64,000 nucleotides of DNA from Paraburkholderia dioscoreae (GCF_902459535.1 NZ_LR699553.1:4415998-4479997), one strand, 5' to 3'; shown: positions 53,129 through 62,012, counted from the stretch's first letter. The notes: generated by a model not told the origin, from the letters alone. Numbers and translations: made by a program.

Positions 53129-54754
53129 TCAGGCCGTCACCTTGAAGCGCGACACGCCGGTGCGCAGACTGTTGGCGACGTGCGTCAGATCGTCGATCGC
53201 CTGGGTCGACTGGCGCAGCGACTCCGCCGTCTGCTGCGCGGCCTCCGAGAGTTGCGTCAGCGCCTGGGTGATCTGCTCGGCGCCGGTGGCTTGCGTCTGC
53301 ATGCCGTCGTTCACCATCGAGAAGCGCGGCGCGAGCTGCTGCACCTGCTGGATGATTTCCGTGAGATGGCCGCCGACGTTCTGCACGTCGAGCATGCCGC
53401 GCCGCACTTCTTCGGAGAACTTGTCCATGCCCATCACGCCGGCGGCGACCGCTGACTGGATCTCCTTGACCATCTGTTCGATGTCGTAGGTCGCCACGGC
53501 GGTCTGATCGGCGAGGCGACGGATCTCCGTCGCGACGACAGCGAAACCGCGGCCGTATTCGCCGGCTTTTTCCGCCTCGATCGCCGCGTTCAGCGAGAGC
53601 AGGTTGGTCTGATCCGCAACCTTGGTGATGGTCGCGACGACCTGGTTGATGTTGCTGGCCTTTTCGTTGAGGATGGCCAGCTTCGCGTTGACGGAGCCGG
53701 CGGCTTCCATCACGAGGCGCATGGTCTCTTCCATGCGTGCGAGGCCGGCGTGCCCGGTGCCAGCGAGTACCGCCGACTGGCCGGCCACTTCCGAGACTTC
53801 GTTCATGGCGCGCAGCAGATCGCGCGAGGTCGCGAAGATTTCACGCGACGTGGCGCCGATCTCGGTAGTGGTGGCAACGGTTTCGTTCGCCGTGGCTTGC
53901 TGTTCGCGGGAGGTCGCGGCGATTTCCGTCACCGACGTGGTGACCTGCATCGCCGACTTCTGCGCCTGGCCAACCAGCGCGGTGAGTTCGTCGGCCATGC
54001 GGTTAAAGCCCGCTTCGAGCGCGCCGATTTCATCCGTGCGATTCAGTTGCAGGCGTTGCGTCAGGTCGCCTGTGCGCATCACATCGACCACTTGCAGCAT
54101 CTTGGCCATCGGCGTGGTGACGCCGCGCACCAGCCAGTAACCGGCCAGCGTGGCGAGGACGGCGGCGACCAGCAGCATGACGAGCAGCACGACGCGGGTC
54201 GTCTCGACCGAACTGCGGATGCTCTCAGCGGACTGGTCCGCGTAGCCCTTGTTGTTCTCGACGAGCTTGCGCACGGTGAGCCGGCCGGTTTCCCAGAGCG
54301 GCGTGAGTTGCGTATTGAAGACGCGCGCAGCGTTGTCTTTCGAAGCAGGCAAGGCGTCCAGCAGCGATGCCTGGATCGACAGGTACTGCGCCTGTTGCTG
54401 GCGGAAATCATTGAAGACCTCACGATCGACGTCGCGGAAAATCGTCGCGCCGTAATCGTTGATGATCTTCTGCAGCGTTTGCTGGGTTTCCTGCAAACGT
54501 GCGGTGTCGCGCTTCACGGAATCGGGGTCCGCGTCGACATAGATCAGGCGCTGCGTGACGCTGTAGTTTTCAAACCAGGCCGCGCGCATCGCGGTCGCGT
54601 TGTAGAGGCCGGGCATCGAGTCCTGCTGCTGGCTCTTCGCATCGCGGTCGATGCCGCCAAGCTGCTGGAACGCGACGATTGCCATTGCCAGCATCACGAT
54701 CAGCACGATCCCGAAGCTGCACAGAATCCGTTGCCGGATTGTCCATTGTTTCAC
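53129..54754 (-). CDS. wspA: Methyl-accepting chemotaxis-type receptor WspA
   Basis: A 541-residue receptor with a first membrane helix (ILCSFGIVLIVMLAMAIVAF), a periplasmic helical domain of about 150 residues, a second helix (VVLLVMLLVAAVLATLAGYW), a HAMP domain (VDVMRTGDLTQRLQ) and a long signalling hairpin with tip ITKVADQTNLLSLNAAIEAE. In Pseudomonas WspA senses surface contact or envelope stress. The start is GTG at 54754 with AAGGGG upstream, making it the first gene of the seven-gene wsp operon; no regulator gene is attached. Confidence 0.94.
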   Translation of the reverse strand: MKQWTIRQRILCSFGIVLIVMLAMAIVAFQQLGGIDRDAKSQQQDSMPGLYNATAMRAAWFENYSVTQRLIYVDADPDSVKRDTARLQETQQTLQKIINDYGATIFRDVDREVFNDFRQQQAQYLSIQASLLDALPASKDNAARVFNTQLTPLWETGRLTVRKLVENNKGYADQSAESIRSSVETTRVVLLVMLLVAAVLATLAGYWLVRGVTTPMAKMLQVVDVMRTGDLTQRLQLNRTDEIGALEAGFNRMADELTALVGQAQKSAMQVTTSVTEIAATSREQQATANETVATTTEIGATSREIFATSRDLLRAMNEVSEVAGQSAVLAGTGHAGLARMEETMRLVMEAAGSVNAKLAILNEKASNINQVVATITKVADQTNLLSLNAAIEAEKAGEYGRGFAVVATEIRRLADQTAVATYDIEQMVKEIQSAVAAGVMGMDKFSEEVRRGMLDVQNVGGHLTEIIQQVQQLAPRFSMVNDGMQTQATGAEQITQALTQLSEAAQQTAESLRQSTQAIDDLTHVANSLRTGVSRFKVTA

Positions 54755-55029
54755 GCGAACGCCCCTTACTTGTGGCTTTGCCTCAACCCAGTGTTGTCGA
54801 CGCGATGGGTCGGAAAGCTTTACGGTTCGTCAGATTTATCCGACGAGTTATGAGGCGAATTTTACATTGATCGGGAGAATGTATCAGTTGAACAAATGGA
54901 CCGGCGAACCTTCATGGCGAGCCGGCGATTGGCGCGTTACACGAGTAATGTCCGGTTACCACTTGCTGCATCTATTTCCGCGCGCGCCGGCCACAATCGG
55001 TTCCATGCCTGAACGGCGGGGAGTCAAAC

Positions 55030-55350
55030 ATGAAAAAGATCGCAGTGGCGTTGTTGATGGTGGGAAGTCTGAGCGTAGCCGGGCAGGCGTCGGCGCACGG
55101 TAACGGCGGGGACGTGGTGGGCGCGCTGATTGGTGGCGCCGTGCTGGGAGCGGTGGTGACCTCCGCGCTGAATGCGGCGCCGGTGGTGGCGTACCGGCAG
55201 CCCGTGTATGCACAGCCGGCGTATCAGCCCGCACCGGTCTATGCGCAAGCGCCGCCGGGATATTGCTATGACCAATATCAGCGCGCCTATGTGGCGTGCG
55301 GTGCGCCGCCGCCGCAATACGGATATCCGCAGCCGCAACCGGGTTGGTAA
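55030..55350 (+). CDS. Small exported Tyr/Pro/Gln-rich protein
   Basis: 106 residues: a signal peptide (MKKIAVALLMVGSLSVAGQA), a glycine-zipper-like helix (VVGALIGGAVLGAVVTSAL) and a tail of repeated PAYQP/PVYAQ units with two cysteines, ending YGYPQPQPGW. GGGGAG lies before the ATG, and a strong terminator follows. Probably an envelope protein; function unknown. Confidence 0.75.
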   Translation: MKKIAVALLMVGSLSVAGQASAHGNGGDVVGALIGGAVLGAVVTSALNAAPVVAYRQPVYAQPAYQPAPVYAQAPPGYCYDQYQRAYVACGAPPPQYGYPQPQPGW

Positions 55351-55388
55351 TCTGATCGCGGAGTACGTGGGCTGTTGCGCGTGCCACA

Positions 55389-55427
55389 AAATGAAAGGCC
55401 GTCGCCTTACGCGACGGCCTTTCATTT
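55389..55427. terminator. Bidirectional terminator
   Basis: A perfect 17-bp stem (55389-55405 with 55411-55427) around CTTAC, with AAA on the left and TTT on the right. It ends the exported protein gene on the plus strand and the small membrane protein gene on the minus strand. Confidence 0.88.
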
Positions 55428-55437
55428 CATGCGCCGT

Positions 55438-55599
55438 TCAATGCCTGTGATGCAGCCACTCCGCATAGTGCGTATCGAGCCAGCGCTCGCGCCTTTGCGG
55501 TCTTGTCTTCTGATGGTAGTGGGACGCGGCCCAGATAGCGACGCCGACCAGCAGCATGACGGCGGGCCCCAGCAAATAAGCCATCAGCGATTCAGACAT
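55438..55599 (-). CDS. Small membrane protein, 53 residues
   Basis: A short gene with a consensus ribosome site: ACGGAGG six bases before the ATG at 55599. The product starts MSESLMAYLLGPAVMLLVGV, continues as one hydrophobic helix to AIWAASHYH, and has a basic, His-rich tail ending WLHHRH. The stop lies 11 bases before the bidirectional terminator. Function unknown. Its organisation resembles the other small membrane protein at 39712. Confidence 0.75.
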   Translation of the reverse strand: MSESLMAYLLGPAVMLLVGVAIWAASHYHQKTRPQRRERWLDTHYAEWLHHRH

Positions 55600-55782
55600 G
55601 GGAGCCTCCGTATGGGGTTGCGTGCACCCTTCAGTTTAGGCGATCAAACGCGAGAGAAAAGGACCGCGTGAATCGATGTTGATGCGTGCTTGGCGGCGTC
55701 TGGGTTTTCGCCTTTTTGAAACCTGTCGGAAAGTCGGATTTTGTCTTGGCGGCAAAGGGTTAGGATTGATCAAATGTGCTTC

Positions 55783-55792
55783 GTGTACCAAA
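55783..55792 (+). repeat. Direct repeat flanking the integrase, left copy
   Basis: GTGTACCAAA, identical to 57104-57113, followed in both cases by a similar A/T-rich string. Possible arm-type integrase site or attachment remnant. Confidence 0.4.
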
Positions 55793-55853
55793 AAATCGTG
55801 TCGGTGCAACGGCTGGCGGAATAGAGCGACGCAAGCCCCTCGGCGCTAGCGGG

Positions 55854-57053
55854 TCACGCGCTGCGCGTGCCCTTGATCTGCGCGTCGACGAAGTCCGCCC
55901 AAAGCTGCATGATTCGACGCTGATCCACGGCCTTTTCCGCATTCGAGCGTTGCGTGCCACGCTCGGGCACTTCTTCGGCACTGCGGTCGGGCGCGTCTGC
56001 GTGCGCCGTCATCTCGCGCAAGTGCGTCGTCGCGGTACGCCGGAAGTCGTGCAGAACGAAATGCTCCACGTCGAGACCGAGCGCCTTGACGGCCTGGTTC
56101 AACGTACTCCTGGCGATGGGCCGATCGTCGCCCCGAACGCTCGGGAATACGAAGTTTCGGCTGGCCTTGGTCTCGTGAAGCTCGCGCAGCATGGAAACCG
56201 CCTGAAGCGAAAGAGGTACGCGCTGATCGCGGTCTTTCTTCAGGCGCGCGGCGGGTATTGTCCACCACGCTTTGTCCAGATCGAATTCGGCCCACGTCGA
56301 TTCGACCAGGTCCGATTTCCGCACCATCGTCAACACCAGCAGATGCAGCGCCAATTTCAGGGGCCGGCGAATGCTCGACGCGTCGATCGACCGGAACATG
56401 GCGCCGATTTCCTCGCCCGAGAGCACGCGGGTGCGGCTGTCGAAAGTGGCGATGGAGCGCGCCGGAACAACCTCGGCCGGATTGCCGGCGGCGAGTTGCC
56501 GGGCAATCAGGTACTCATAGAGACGCTTGACCACGTTACGCGTGTGCAGCGCCATTTTCGGCGAACCGCGGCTTTTGATTCTGTCGCATATCGCCACGAT
56601 ATCGGCGGCGGTAACGGCTTTAACTGACATGTGGCCGATGGCGGGCAACACGTCCTTGTCGAGCGCGCGCCGCGTGGTGCGGCGATATTCCTCCGACTTG
56701 CCCGCCATTTCCGTCGCGAGATAGAGCTCGGCGGCTTCGCGCAGGACATCGGCTTTGCTTTCCGCGCCGCGATCGCGCCGTGCCGTGGCGACCGGCGAAA
56801 TGCCTTGCGCGACCATCTCCGCATACTTTTGCGCCTTGGCCCGCGCGACGCGTAGAGAAATCATCCGGTAGTCGCCAATGGTGGCGAGCGGCTGGCGCTT
56901 GCCGTTCAGCGAATAGCGGAAACGCCAGACCTTGGTGCCGGTCGTCATGACTTCGATGACGAGGCCGTTGCCGTCGGCGACGCAATAACGGGTGGCGCGC
57001 GGTTCGAGCGCGCGGATCTGGGCTTCGGTGAGGGGGACGGCTAGTCGGGGCAT
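55854..57053 (-). CDS. P4-type tyrosine integrase with a degenerate catalytic C-terminus
   Basis: 399 residues. The N-terminal arm-binding DUF4102 domain (PLTEAQIRALEPR; RQPLATIGDYRMISLRVARA) is followed by a SAM-like core and a catalytic domain. Box I Arg (LTMVRKSDLVES), the Lys region (ARLKKDRDQRVPLS) and HDFRRTATTHLREM are intact. After that the expected LNH/LAH box and the catalytic Tyr before the QRRxMxQxWADF tail are not recognisable; the tail RRIMQLWADFVDAQ is preserved. The enzyme is therefore probably inactive. It lies 173 bases from the 3' end of mnmE, a known integration target, and marks an island remnant. Confidence 0.85.
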   Translation of the reverse strand: MPRLAVPLTEAQIRALEPRATRYCVADGNGLVIEVMTTGTKVWRFRYSLNGKRQPLATIGDYRMISLRVARAKAQKYAEMVAQGISPVATARRDRGAESKADVLREAAELYLATEMAGKSEEYRRTTRRALDKDVLPAIGHMSVKAVTAADIVAICDRIKSRGSPKMALHTRNVVKRLYEYLIARQLAAGNPAEVVPARSIATFDSRTRVLSGEEIGAMFRSIDASSIRRPLKLALHLLVLTMVRKSDLVESTWAEFDLDKAWWTIPAARLKKDRDQRVPLSLQAVSMLRELHETKASRNFVFPSVRGDDRPIARSTLNQAVKALGLDVEHFVLHDFRRTATTHLREMTAHADAPDRSAEEVPERGTQRSNAEKAVDQRRIMQLWADFVDAQIKGTRSA

Positions 57054-57103
57054 GCTCGGATCGTCGAAACGCGGACAGCGGCGATTTTAAACCTATGCCG
57101 GCT

Positions 57104-57113
57104 GTGTACCAAA
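57104..57113 (+). repeat. Direct repeat flanking the integrase, right copy
   Basis: GTGTACCAAA again, about 50 bases upstream of the integrase start. Confidence 0.4.
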
Positions 57114-57226
57114 GATTTCGCGGGTTTTGGGTTAACGAAACGAGAATTTATGTGTGCGAGCGTGTTTGTCGAATCTCGTAGTAAAGCCGGAAATATAAGC
57201 CTCCTGACGTAGAAGCCGATCCTCGC

Positions 57227-58621
57227 TCACTTGCCGATACAGAACCTACTAAAAATCACCCCGAGCAGGTCATCCGAACTGAATTCGCCCGTGATGGAAT
57301 TCAGCTGGTCCTGCGCGAGCCGCAGTTCTTCAGCGAACAGATCCAGCGCCTGCGAGTTCTGATCGGCGTGCGCGGCCGCGGTAGCCAGATGTTCTTCGGC
57401 GGCGCGCAGTGCGATCAGATGCCGCTCGCGCGCCAGGTACACGCTTTCCGCGCCCGCTTGCCAGCCGGCGATCCGCAACAACTCTTCGCGCAACAGCGCT
57501 ACGCCGTCGCCCTGTTTCGCGGAGAGCCGCACTTCGCTCAGATCCGGGTCTGCGTCGAGTGCTCGCGTTGCCGGCGCAAGGCCGGTCAGGTCCGTCTTGT
57601 TTAGCACGCGCACCACCGGCACGCCGGCCGGAAAGCGTCCGGCGATGGCCTCGTCTTCGACAGTCATGCCGGTGCGAGCATCGAGCAGATGCAGCACGAC
57701 ATCTGCGCGTTCGATCTCGTTCCAGGTGCGCGCAATACCGATTTTCTCGACTTCGTCCTCGGTATCGCGCAGGCCGGCGGTATCGATCACGTGCAGGGGA
57801 ATACCTTCGATCTGAATCGTCTGCGCGACCTTGTCCCGCGTCGTGCCGGCAATCGGCGTGACGATTGCCAGCTCCGCGCCCGCCAGCGCGTTCAGCAGCG
57901 ACGATTTGCCGACGTTCGGCTGTCCGGCCAGCACCACCGAAAGACCCTCGCGCAACAACGCGCCTTGCCGCGCTTCGCTCAGCACGTGCGCGAGGCGCTC
58001 GCGAATCCGCGCCAGCTTGCCGCGGGCGTCGGCGGCTTCGAGGAAGTCGATCTCTTCCTCGGGAAAGTCGAGCGTCGCTTCGACGAGCATGCGCAGCGTG
58101 ATCACGTCTTCGACCAGCGCGTGAATGTCGCGCGAAAACGCGCCGTCGAGCGAGCGGCCCGCCGAGCGCGCGGCAGCCTCGGTGCTGGCCTCGATCAGAT
58201 CGGCGACCGCTTCGGCTTGCGTCAGATCCAGCTTGTCGTTGAGGAAAGCACGGCGCGTGAATTCGCCCGGTTCGGCCAGACGCAGGCCGAACGCGCGGCC
58301 GGCGTCGATGCAACGCTGCAGCACGAGTTGCAGCACCACCGGACCGCCGTGGCCTTGCAGTTCGAGCACGTGTTCGCCGGTGTAGGAATGCGGCGCCGGG
58401 AAGTACAGCGCGATGCCACGGTCGAGCGCGCTGCCGTTGGCGTCGAGAAACGGAACGTAGCTGGCGTGACGGGCGGCGAGTGTCTGACCGGTGAGCGCTT
58501 GCATGAGCGGTTGGGCCGCCGCCTCGCCCGCTCTCCCGAACGAAATCCTCACCACGCCGATACCTCCCCGGCCGGGCGCGGTGGCAATGGCGACGATCGG
58601 ATCGGAATCGGTGGTGAGCAT
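57227..58621 (-). CDS. mnmE: tRNA uridine-5-carboxymethylaminomethyl modification GTPase MnmE
   Basis: 464 residues, the standard length, starting MLTTDSDPIVAIATAPGRGG. The N-terminal tetrahydrofolate-binding domain leads to the helical domain and an inserted G domain (GQPNVGKSSLLNALAG; TPIAGTTRD; DTAGLRDTEDEVE; LNKTDLT), ending in the invariant FCIGK. With MnmG it modifies U34 of tRNA. The last 18 bases, TTCTGTATCGGCAAGTGA, resemble the attachment site used by SGI1-type islands. It usually adjoins yidC; here two HTH genes intervene. Confidence 0.96.
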   Translation of the reverse strand: MLTTDSDPIVAIATAPGRGGIGVVRISFGRAGEAAAQPLMQALTGQTLAARHASYVPFLDANGSALDRGIALYFPAPHSYTGEHVLELQGHGGPVVLQLVLQRCIDAGRAFGLRLAEPGEFTRRAFLNDKLDLTQAEAVADLIEASTEAAARSAGRSLDGAFSRDIHALVEDVITLRMLVEATLDFPEEEIDFLEAADARGKLARIRERLAHVLSEARQGALLREGLSVVLAGQPNVGKSSLLNALAGAELAIVTPIAGTTRDKVAQTIQIEGIPLHVIDTAGLRDTEDEVEKIGIARTWNEIERADVVLHLLDARTGMTVEDEAIAGRFPAGVPVVRVLNKTDLTGLAPATRALDADPDLSEVRLSAKQGDGVALLREELLRIAGWQAGAESVYLARERHLIALRAAEEHLATAAAHADQNSQALDLFAEELRLAQDQLNSITGEFSSDDLLGVIFSRFCIGK

Positions 58622-58987
58622 GGAAGCGTGGCAAAAAACGGAGAGAAGGGCAGGGGGCTGGCGGTCAACGCGGCGCGAGGCATTGTAACGCGGCAGTGTG
58701 TGAAGGCTGACCGGCGGCGCGGCGGAGCGGCCGCTTTGACAACTCGGAGCCGATTTCGGAGTTATCTCACAAAAGCTAAATTGTGCTGCTGTTTTTTGAG
58801 AATAACCAAGACTGCACGAGATGACTAAGTGCCCATCAGACAGCAAAAAAGCGAAAAAACGCACAATTTTTAAAATCGTGGCGCATCACGGCTGGCGCTG
58901 GTCAAAGCTAAAAAATATATTAATTCCGATACTTGCTAGCTTGGTTGGTTGAGAACCACTGGCTTGGGCGCTTGCACAATCCGATGC
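58622..58987. promoter_or_regulatory. Intergenic region with first ATCTCA-N5-GCTA motif
   Basis: Holds the mnmE promoter region and, at 58764-58778, ATCTCA-N5-GCTA in the context CGGAGTTATCTCA. The motif lies 224 bases before the first HTH gene. AT-rich DNA runs from 58850 to 58935. Two related motifs precede the second HTH gene, so an operator or promoter role for the HTH proteins is likely but inferred. Confidence 0.45.
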
Positions 58988-59404
58988 ATGACGACCAAAC
59001 AATTGAAAGCCGCGTTTGCCGAACGACTCAGCCGCTCGATGAAGCGGCGCAATATTTCCAACGGGGCCGAGCTCTGTAGAAAATTCAATCTCCTCCACAC
59101 TGGCGCAGACGTGACGGATCAGGCCATATACAAATGGCTCGACGGAACGACAATGCCACGTCCAGCCAACCTGCGCACGTTAGCCAAATTGCTGGACGTG
59201 GACAAGCATTGGCTGGCTTACGGACTGTCGCAGAGTACGAAGGCAAAGCCGCTCGCGCCCGGCGAGACCTATCCGCTTTCGGCCGAGACGATCGAGTGGG
59301 TGCCGAAAAAGGGTGCGCTGATATTGACGATAAACCTGGAGGACCGCGCCGGGTTCCAGGAGGTGACCGTCCGCGTTGCCAGCCAGAATGGCGAAGAAAG
59401 TTAG
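58988..59404 (+). CDS. Phage-repressor-like HTH regulator, copy 1
   Basis: 138 residues. MTTKQLKAAFAERLSRSMKR opens a Cro/CI-like helix-turn-helix with ALCRKF-type helix (NGAELCRKFNLL) and recognition region VTDQAIYKWLDGTTMPRPAN, then LRTLAKLLDVDKHWLAYG. A short C-terminal part (ETYPLSAETIEWVPKK) has no known domain. It is paralogous to the gene at 59797 over the whole N-terminal 100 residues, and the upstream regions are similar too. It may be an orphan regulator left by a mobile element. Confidence 0.8.
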   Translation: MTTKQLKAAFAERLSRSMKRRNISNGAELCRKFNLLHTGADVTDQAIYKWLDGTTMPRPANLRTLAKLLDVDKHWLAYGLSQSTKAKPLAPGETYPLSAETIEWVPKKGALILTINLEDRAGFQEVTVRVASQNGEES

Positions 59405-59796
59405 CGAGGGTGCGGCTTGCGGGCCTTTCCTTTGATCGCCAATGCTTTCGGCGCTCAACGGCTTGGTACCCACCGGCCTCGGTACTGCCGGATCGGGTCT
59501 GCCTAATATCGGGACAGCTGCGCCGCCCGATAGACTGCCTGCCTGTCATTTCAACAGGCAAGTCGGATTTATCTCAAGCAAGCTAGGATTGCCACTGCTT
59601 GTCCTGCGTAAAAATAGGACGCTGCCGGACCCTACGGCTGTCACTGGCCCACCGCACAACGAAAAACAACAAAAAATGACAACTTTGGCAGGCGCTTTGT
59701 TCGGCGGTGCCTGCAAGCTAAACGTATCTCAAATAGGCTATAAGTAAGCTTGGCTGGTTGTCAACTGGTTGAACGTTGAATTGCACAATCCGGCCC
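59405..59796. promoter_or_regulatory. Intergenic region with second and third ATCTCA-N5-GCTA motifs
   Basis: The motif occurs at 59571-59585 (226 bases before the next start, matching the 224 of copy 1) and at 59726-59740. The last 60 bases, including AGCTTGGCTGGTTG and TTGCACAATCCG, are similar to the DNA just before copy 1. This shows that promoter and gene were duplicated together as a unit of about 809 bases. Confidence 0.5.
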
Positions 59797-60204
59797 ATGC
59801 CGACCAACAAAGAAAAAGCCGCCTTCGCCAAACGGCTGAAGGACTTGCTAGAGCCGCTGAAAATTCGCGGCGGGACCAAGCTCGCCGAGCAATTCAATCT
59901 TCGCTACCGGGGCGAGCGTGAGGTCACGCCGCAAACCGCCCACAAGTGGCTAGCTGGCACGACGATTCCAAAGCCCGACAAATTGCGTACGTTAGCCGAA
60001 TGGCTGAACGTCAAGGAGCATTGGCTTCACTACGGACCGCCACCGGGCACGAACGCGAGGCCGTTGGCGCGCGGCGAGAAATATCCGCCGTCGCCGGAAA
60101 CGATCGAACTCGCTTCGAAGATCCAGTCGCTGACGCCGAAAGACCGCTTCCTGGTCGAGGAGATGATCGTGCGCTTTTACGGTGAGGATGCGGAAGAAGA
60201 GTGA
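59797..60204 (+). CDS. Phage-repressor-like HTH regulator, copy 2
   Basis: 135 residues, paralogue of the preceding gene: KEKAAFAKRLKDLLEPLKIR, GTKLAEQFNLRYRGEREVTP, QTAHKWLAGTTIPKPDKLRT, LAEWLNVKEHWLHYG, then a Pro-rich PLARGEKYPPSPETIEL match. The C-terminus differs (SLTPKDRFLVEEMIVRFYGE, an amphipathic helix common at the end of such repressors). It is followed by a bidirectional terminator. Confidence 0.82.
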   Translation: MPTNKEKAAFAKRLKDLLEPLKIRGGTKLAEQFNLRYRGEREVTPQTAHKWLAGTTIPKPDKLRTLAEWLNVKEHWLHYGPPPGTNARPLARGEKYPPSPETIELASKIQSLTPKDRFLVEEMIVRFYGEDAEEE

Positions 60205-60245
60205 CGATGGCGTCGCCGATGCGATGAGTTCAGCCGCGACCATGA

Positions 60246-60279
60246 AAAATGCCGCCCGGTTTGCACCGGGCGGCATTTT
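60246..60279. terminator. Bidirectional terminator between HTH copy 2 and yidC
   Basis: A perfect 15-bp stem AAAATGCCGCCCGGT/ACCGGGCGGCATTTT with a 4-base loop (TTGC) and A/T runs on both sides. Confidence 0.92.
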
Positions 60280-60353
60280 CTTGCGCTGTCGTGTCAGCCA
60301 GTGTCGGCTTGCATCGGCCTGCTTGCGGGCGTTTGCCCGCCTCTGGCAAGATG

Positions 60354-62012
60354 TCAGGCCGCTTTGGTTTTGGCCTGTCCCATCATTCGCGTGATGTAGT
60401 ACTGCTGGGCGATCGAGAGCACGTTGTTCACCACGTAGTACAGCACCAGACCGGCCGGGAAGAAGAAGAACATGACCGAGAACGCGATCGGCATGAACAT
60501 CATCATCTTGGCTTGAACCGGATCCGGCGGCGTCGGGTTCAGCTTGGTCTGCAGGAACATGGAAACGGCCATCAGCACCGGCAGGATGAAGAACGGATCC
60601 TGTTGCGACAGATCGTGAATCCACAGAATCCACGGCGCGCCGCGCATTTCCACCGACGACAGCAACACCCAGTACAGCGAAATGAACACCGGAATCTGGA
60701 TCACGACCGGCAGACAGCCGCCGAACGGATTGACCTTCTCGGTCTTGTACAACTCCATCAGCGCCGAGTTCATCTTTTGCGGATCGCCCTTGAAGCGTTC
60801 GCGCAGTGCCTGCATGCGCGGCGTGATCGCCTTCATGCGCGCCATCGACTTGTAGCTCGCCGCGGACAGCGGGAAGAACACGGCCTTGATCAGCAGCGTG
60901 AGCAGCACGATCGACCAGCCCCAGTTGCCGACATAGCTGTGGATCTTCTCGAGCAGCCAGAACAGCGGCTTCGCGATGATCGTCACCCAGCCATAGTCCT
61001 TCACCAGTTCCAGACCCGGTGCGATGCCTTCGAGCATGCGCTCTTCTTCCGGACCGGCGAACAGGCGCGCGGACACGTCGACCGTTTGGCCCGGCGCGAT
61101 GGTCGGCACCGGCTCCTTCACGCCGACGCGATACAACGCCGGATCGATCTTCTCGACGTATATATCGCGCTTCACGCCCTGCTGCGGAATCCAGGCCGAC
61201 GCGAAGTAATGCTGGACCATCGCGATCCAGCCGTTGTCGGCGGAGGTCGCGTAATCCTGCTTGTTCTTGTCGATGTCGCCGAACGTCATCTTCTGGAAGT
61301 GATGCTGATCGGTGTAGACGGCCGGTCCGATGAAGGTGTGCGAGAAGCGCGGCGTTTCCACCGGCTGATCGTCACGCACCAGTTCCATATAGACCGACGG
61401 GCTCACCGGCGTGGCGCCGACGTTCTGGATCTTCGTGTCGACGCCGATCACATAGCTGCCGCGCGTGAACGTGTAGGTCTTGATGACCTTCAGGCCACCC
61501 TTCACCGGCGACTCGAAGCTGAGCTGGAACGATTTTTCGTCGCCCGTCAGGTCATGCGGCTGGTTCGGCAGCGGCGTGTAAATGTCGTTGTGATTCGGGA
61601 AATCGCCGCCGAGCAGGCCCGTGCGCGCCAGATACGTGTGGTTCGCGGTGCGGTCGAACAGCGTGATGACGAGATCCGGCTGCTTGCCGTCGCCCTTGTT
61701 CACGAGCGACAACTTCGACAGCGTGCCGCCGCGGGTGTCGATCTCGCCGCTATAGACGTCGGTGTTGAACTTGATCAGTTGCGATTGCGTGGCCGCCGGC
61801 GCGTTGCCCGGTGCGGCTGCGTTCGTTGCCGGCAGATCGGCGGGCTGGGTTCCCGGCGTCGTGGTTCCCGGTGCGGCGCCGCCGACGGTCTTGGTCGGCG
61901 TGGCGCTCGGGAAGAACATCGACGGGCGTCCGTGGTCGCGTTGCCAGTTGTCGAACAGCATGACCGCTGACATGAAAAAGATGACCCATAGGACGGTGCG
62001 TTTGATATCCAT
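60354..62012 (-). CDS. yidC: Membrane protein insertase YidC
   Basis: 552 residues, the Gram-negative length. An N-terminal helix (TVLWVIFFMSAVMLFDNW) and a Pro/Ala/Thr-rich linker lead to the large periplasmic P1 domain, then the conserved core: GNWGWSIVLLTLLIKAVFFP, the cytoplasmic hairpin MARMKAITPRMQALRERFKG, and the final helices with FSVMFFFFPAGLVLYYVVNN. It inserts membrane proteins alone or with Sec. It is followed upstream by yidD, rnpA and rpmH in the classical order. Confidence 0.97.
   Translation of the reverse strand: MDIKRTVLWVIFFMSAVMLFDNWQRDHGRPSMFFPSATPTKTVGGAAPGTTTPGTQPADLPATNAAAPGNAPAATQSQLIKFNTDVYSGEIDTRGGTLSKLSLVNKGDGKQPDLVITLFDRTANHTYLARTGLLGGDFPNHNDIYTPLPNQPHDLTGDEKSFQLSFESPVKGGLKVIKTYTFTRGSYVIGVDTKIQNVGATPVSPSVYMELVRDDQPVETPRFSHTFIGPAVYTDQHHFQKMTFGDIDKNKQDYATSADNGWIAMVQHYFASAWIPQQGVKRDIYVEKIDPALYRVGVKEPVPTIAPGQTVDVSARLFAGPEEERMLEGIAPGLELVKDYGWVTIIAKPLFWLLEKIHSYVGNWGWSIVLLTLLIKAVFFPLSAASYKSMARMKAITPRMQALRERFKGDPQKMNSALMELYKTEKVNPFGGCLPVVIQIPVFISLYWVLLSSVEMRGAPWILWIHDLSQQDPFFILPVLMAVSMFLQTKLNPTPPDPVQAKMMMFMPIAFSVMFFFFPAGLVLYYVVNNVLSIAQQYYITRMMGQAKTKAA

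Noticed and set aside
57227..57244. Active SGI1-type attachment site at the mnmE 3' end
   Set aside because: The 18 bases encode the conserved C-terminus, so similarity alone is not evidence of use, and no second copy was found on the far side of the integrase within the window.
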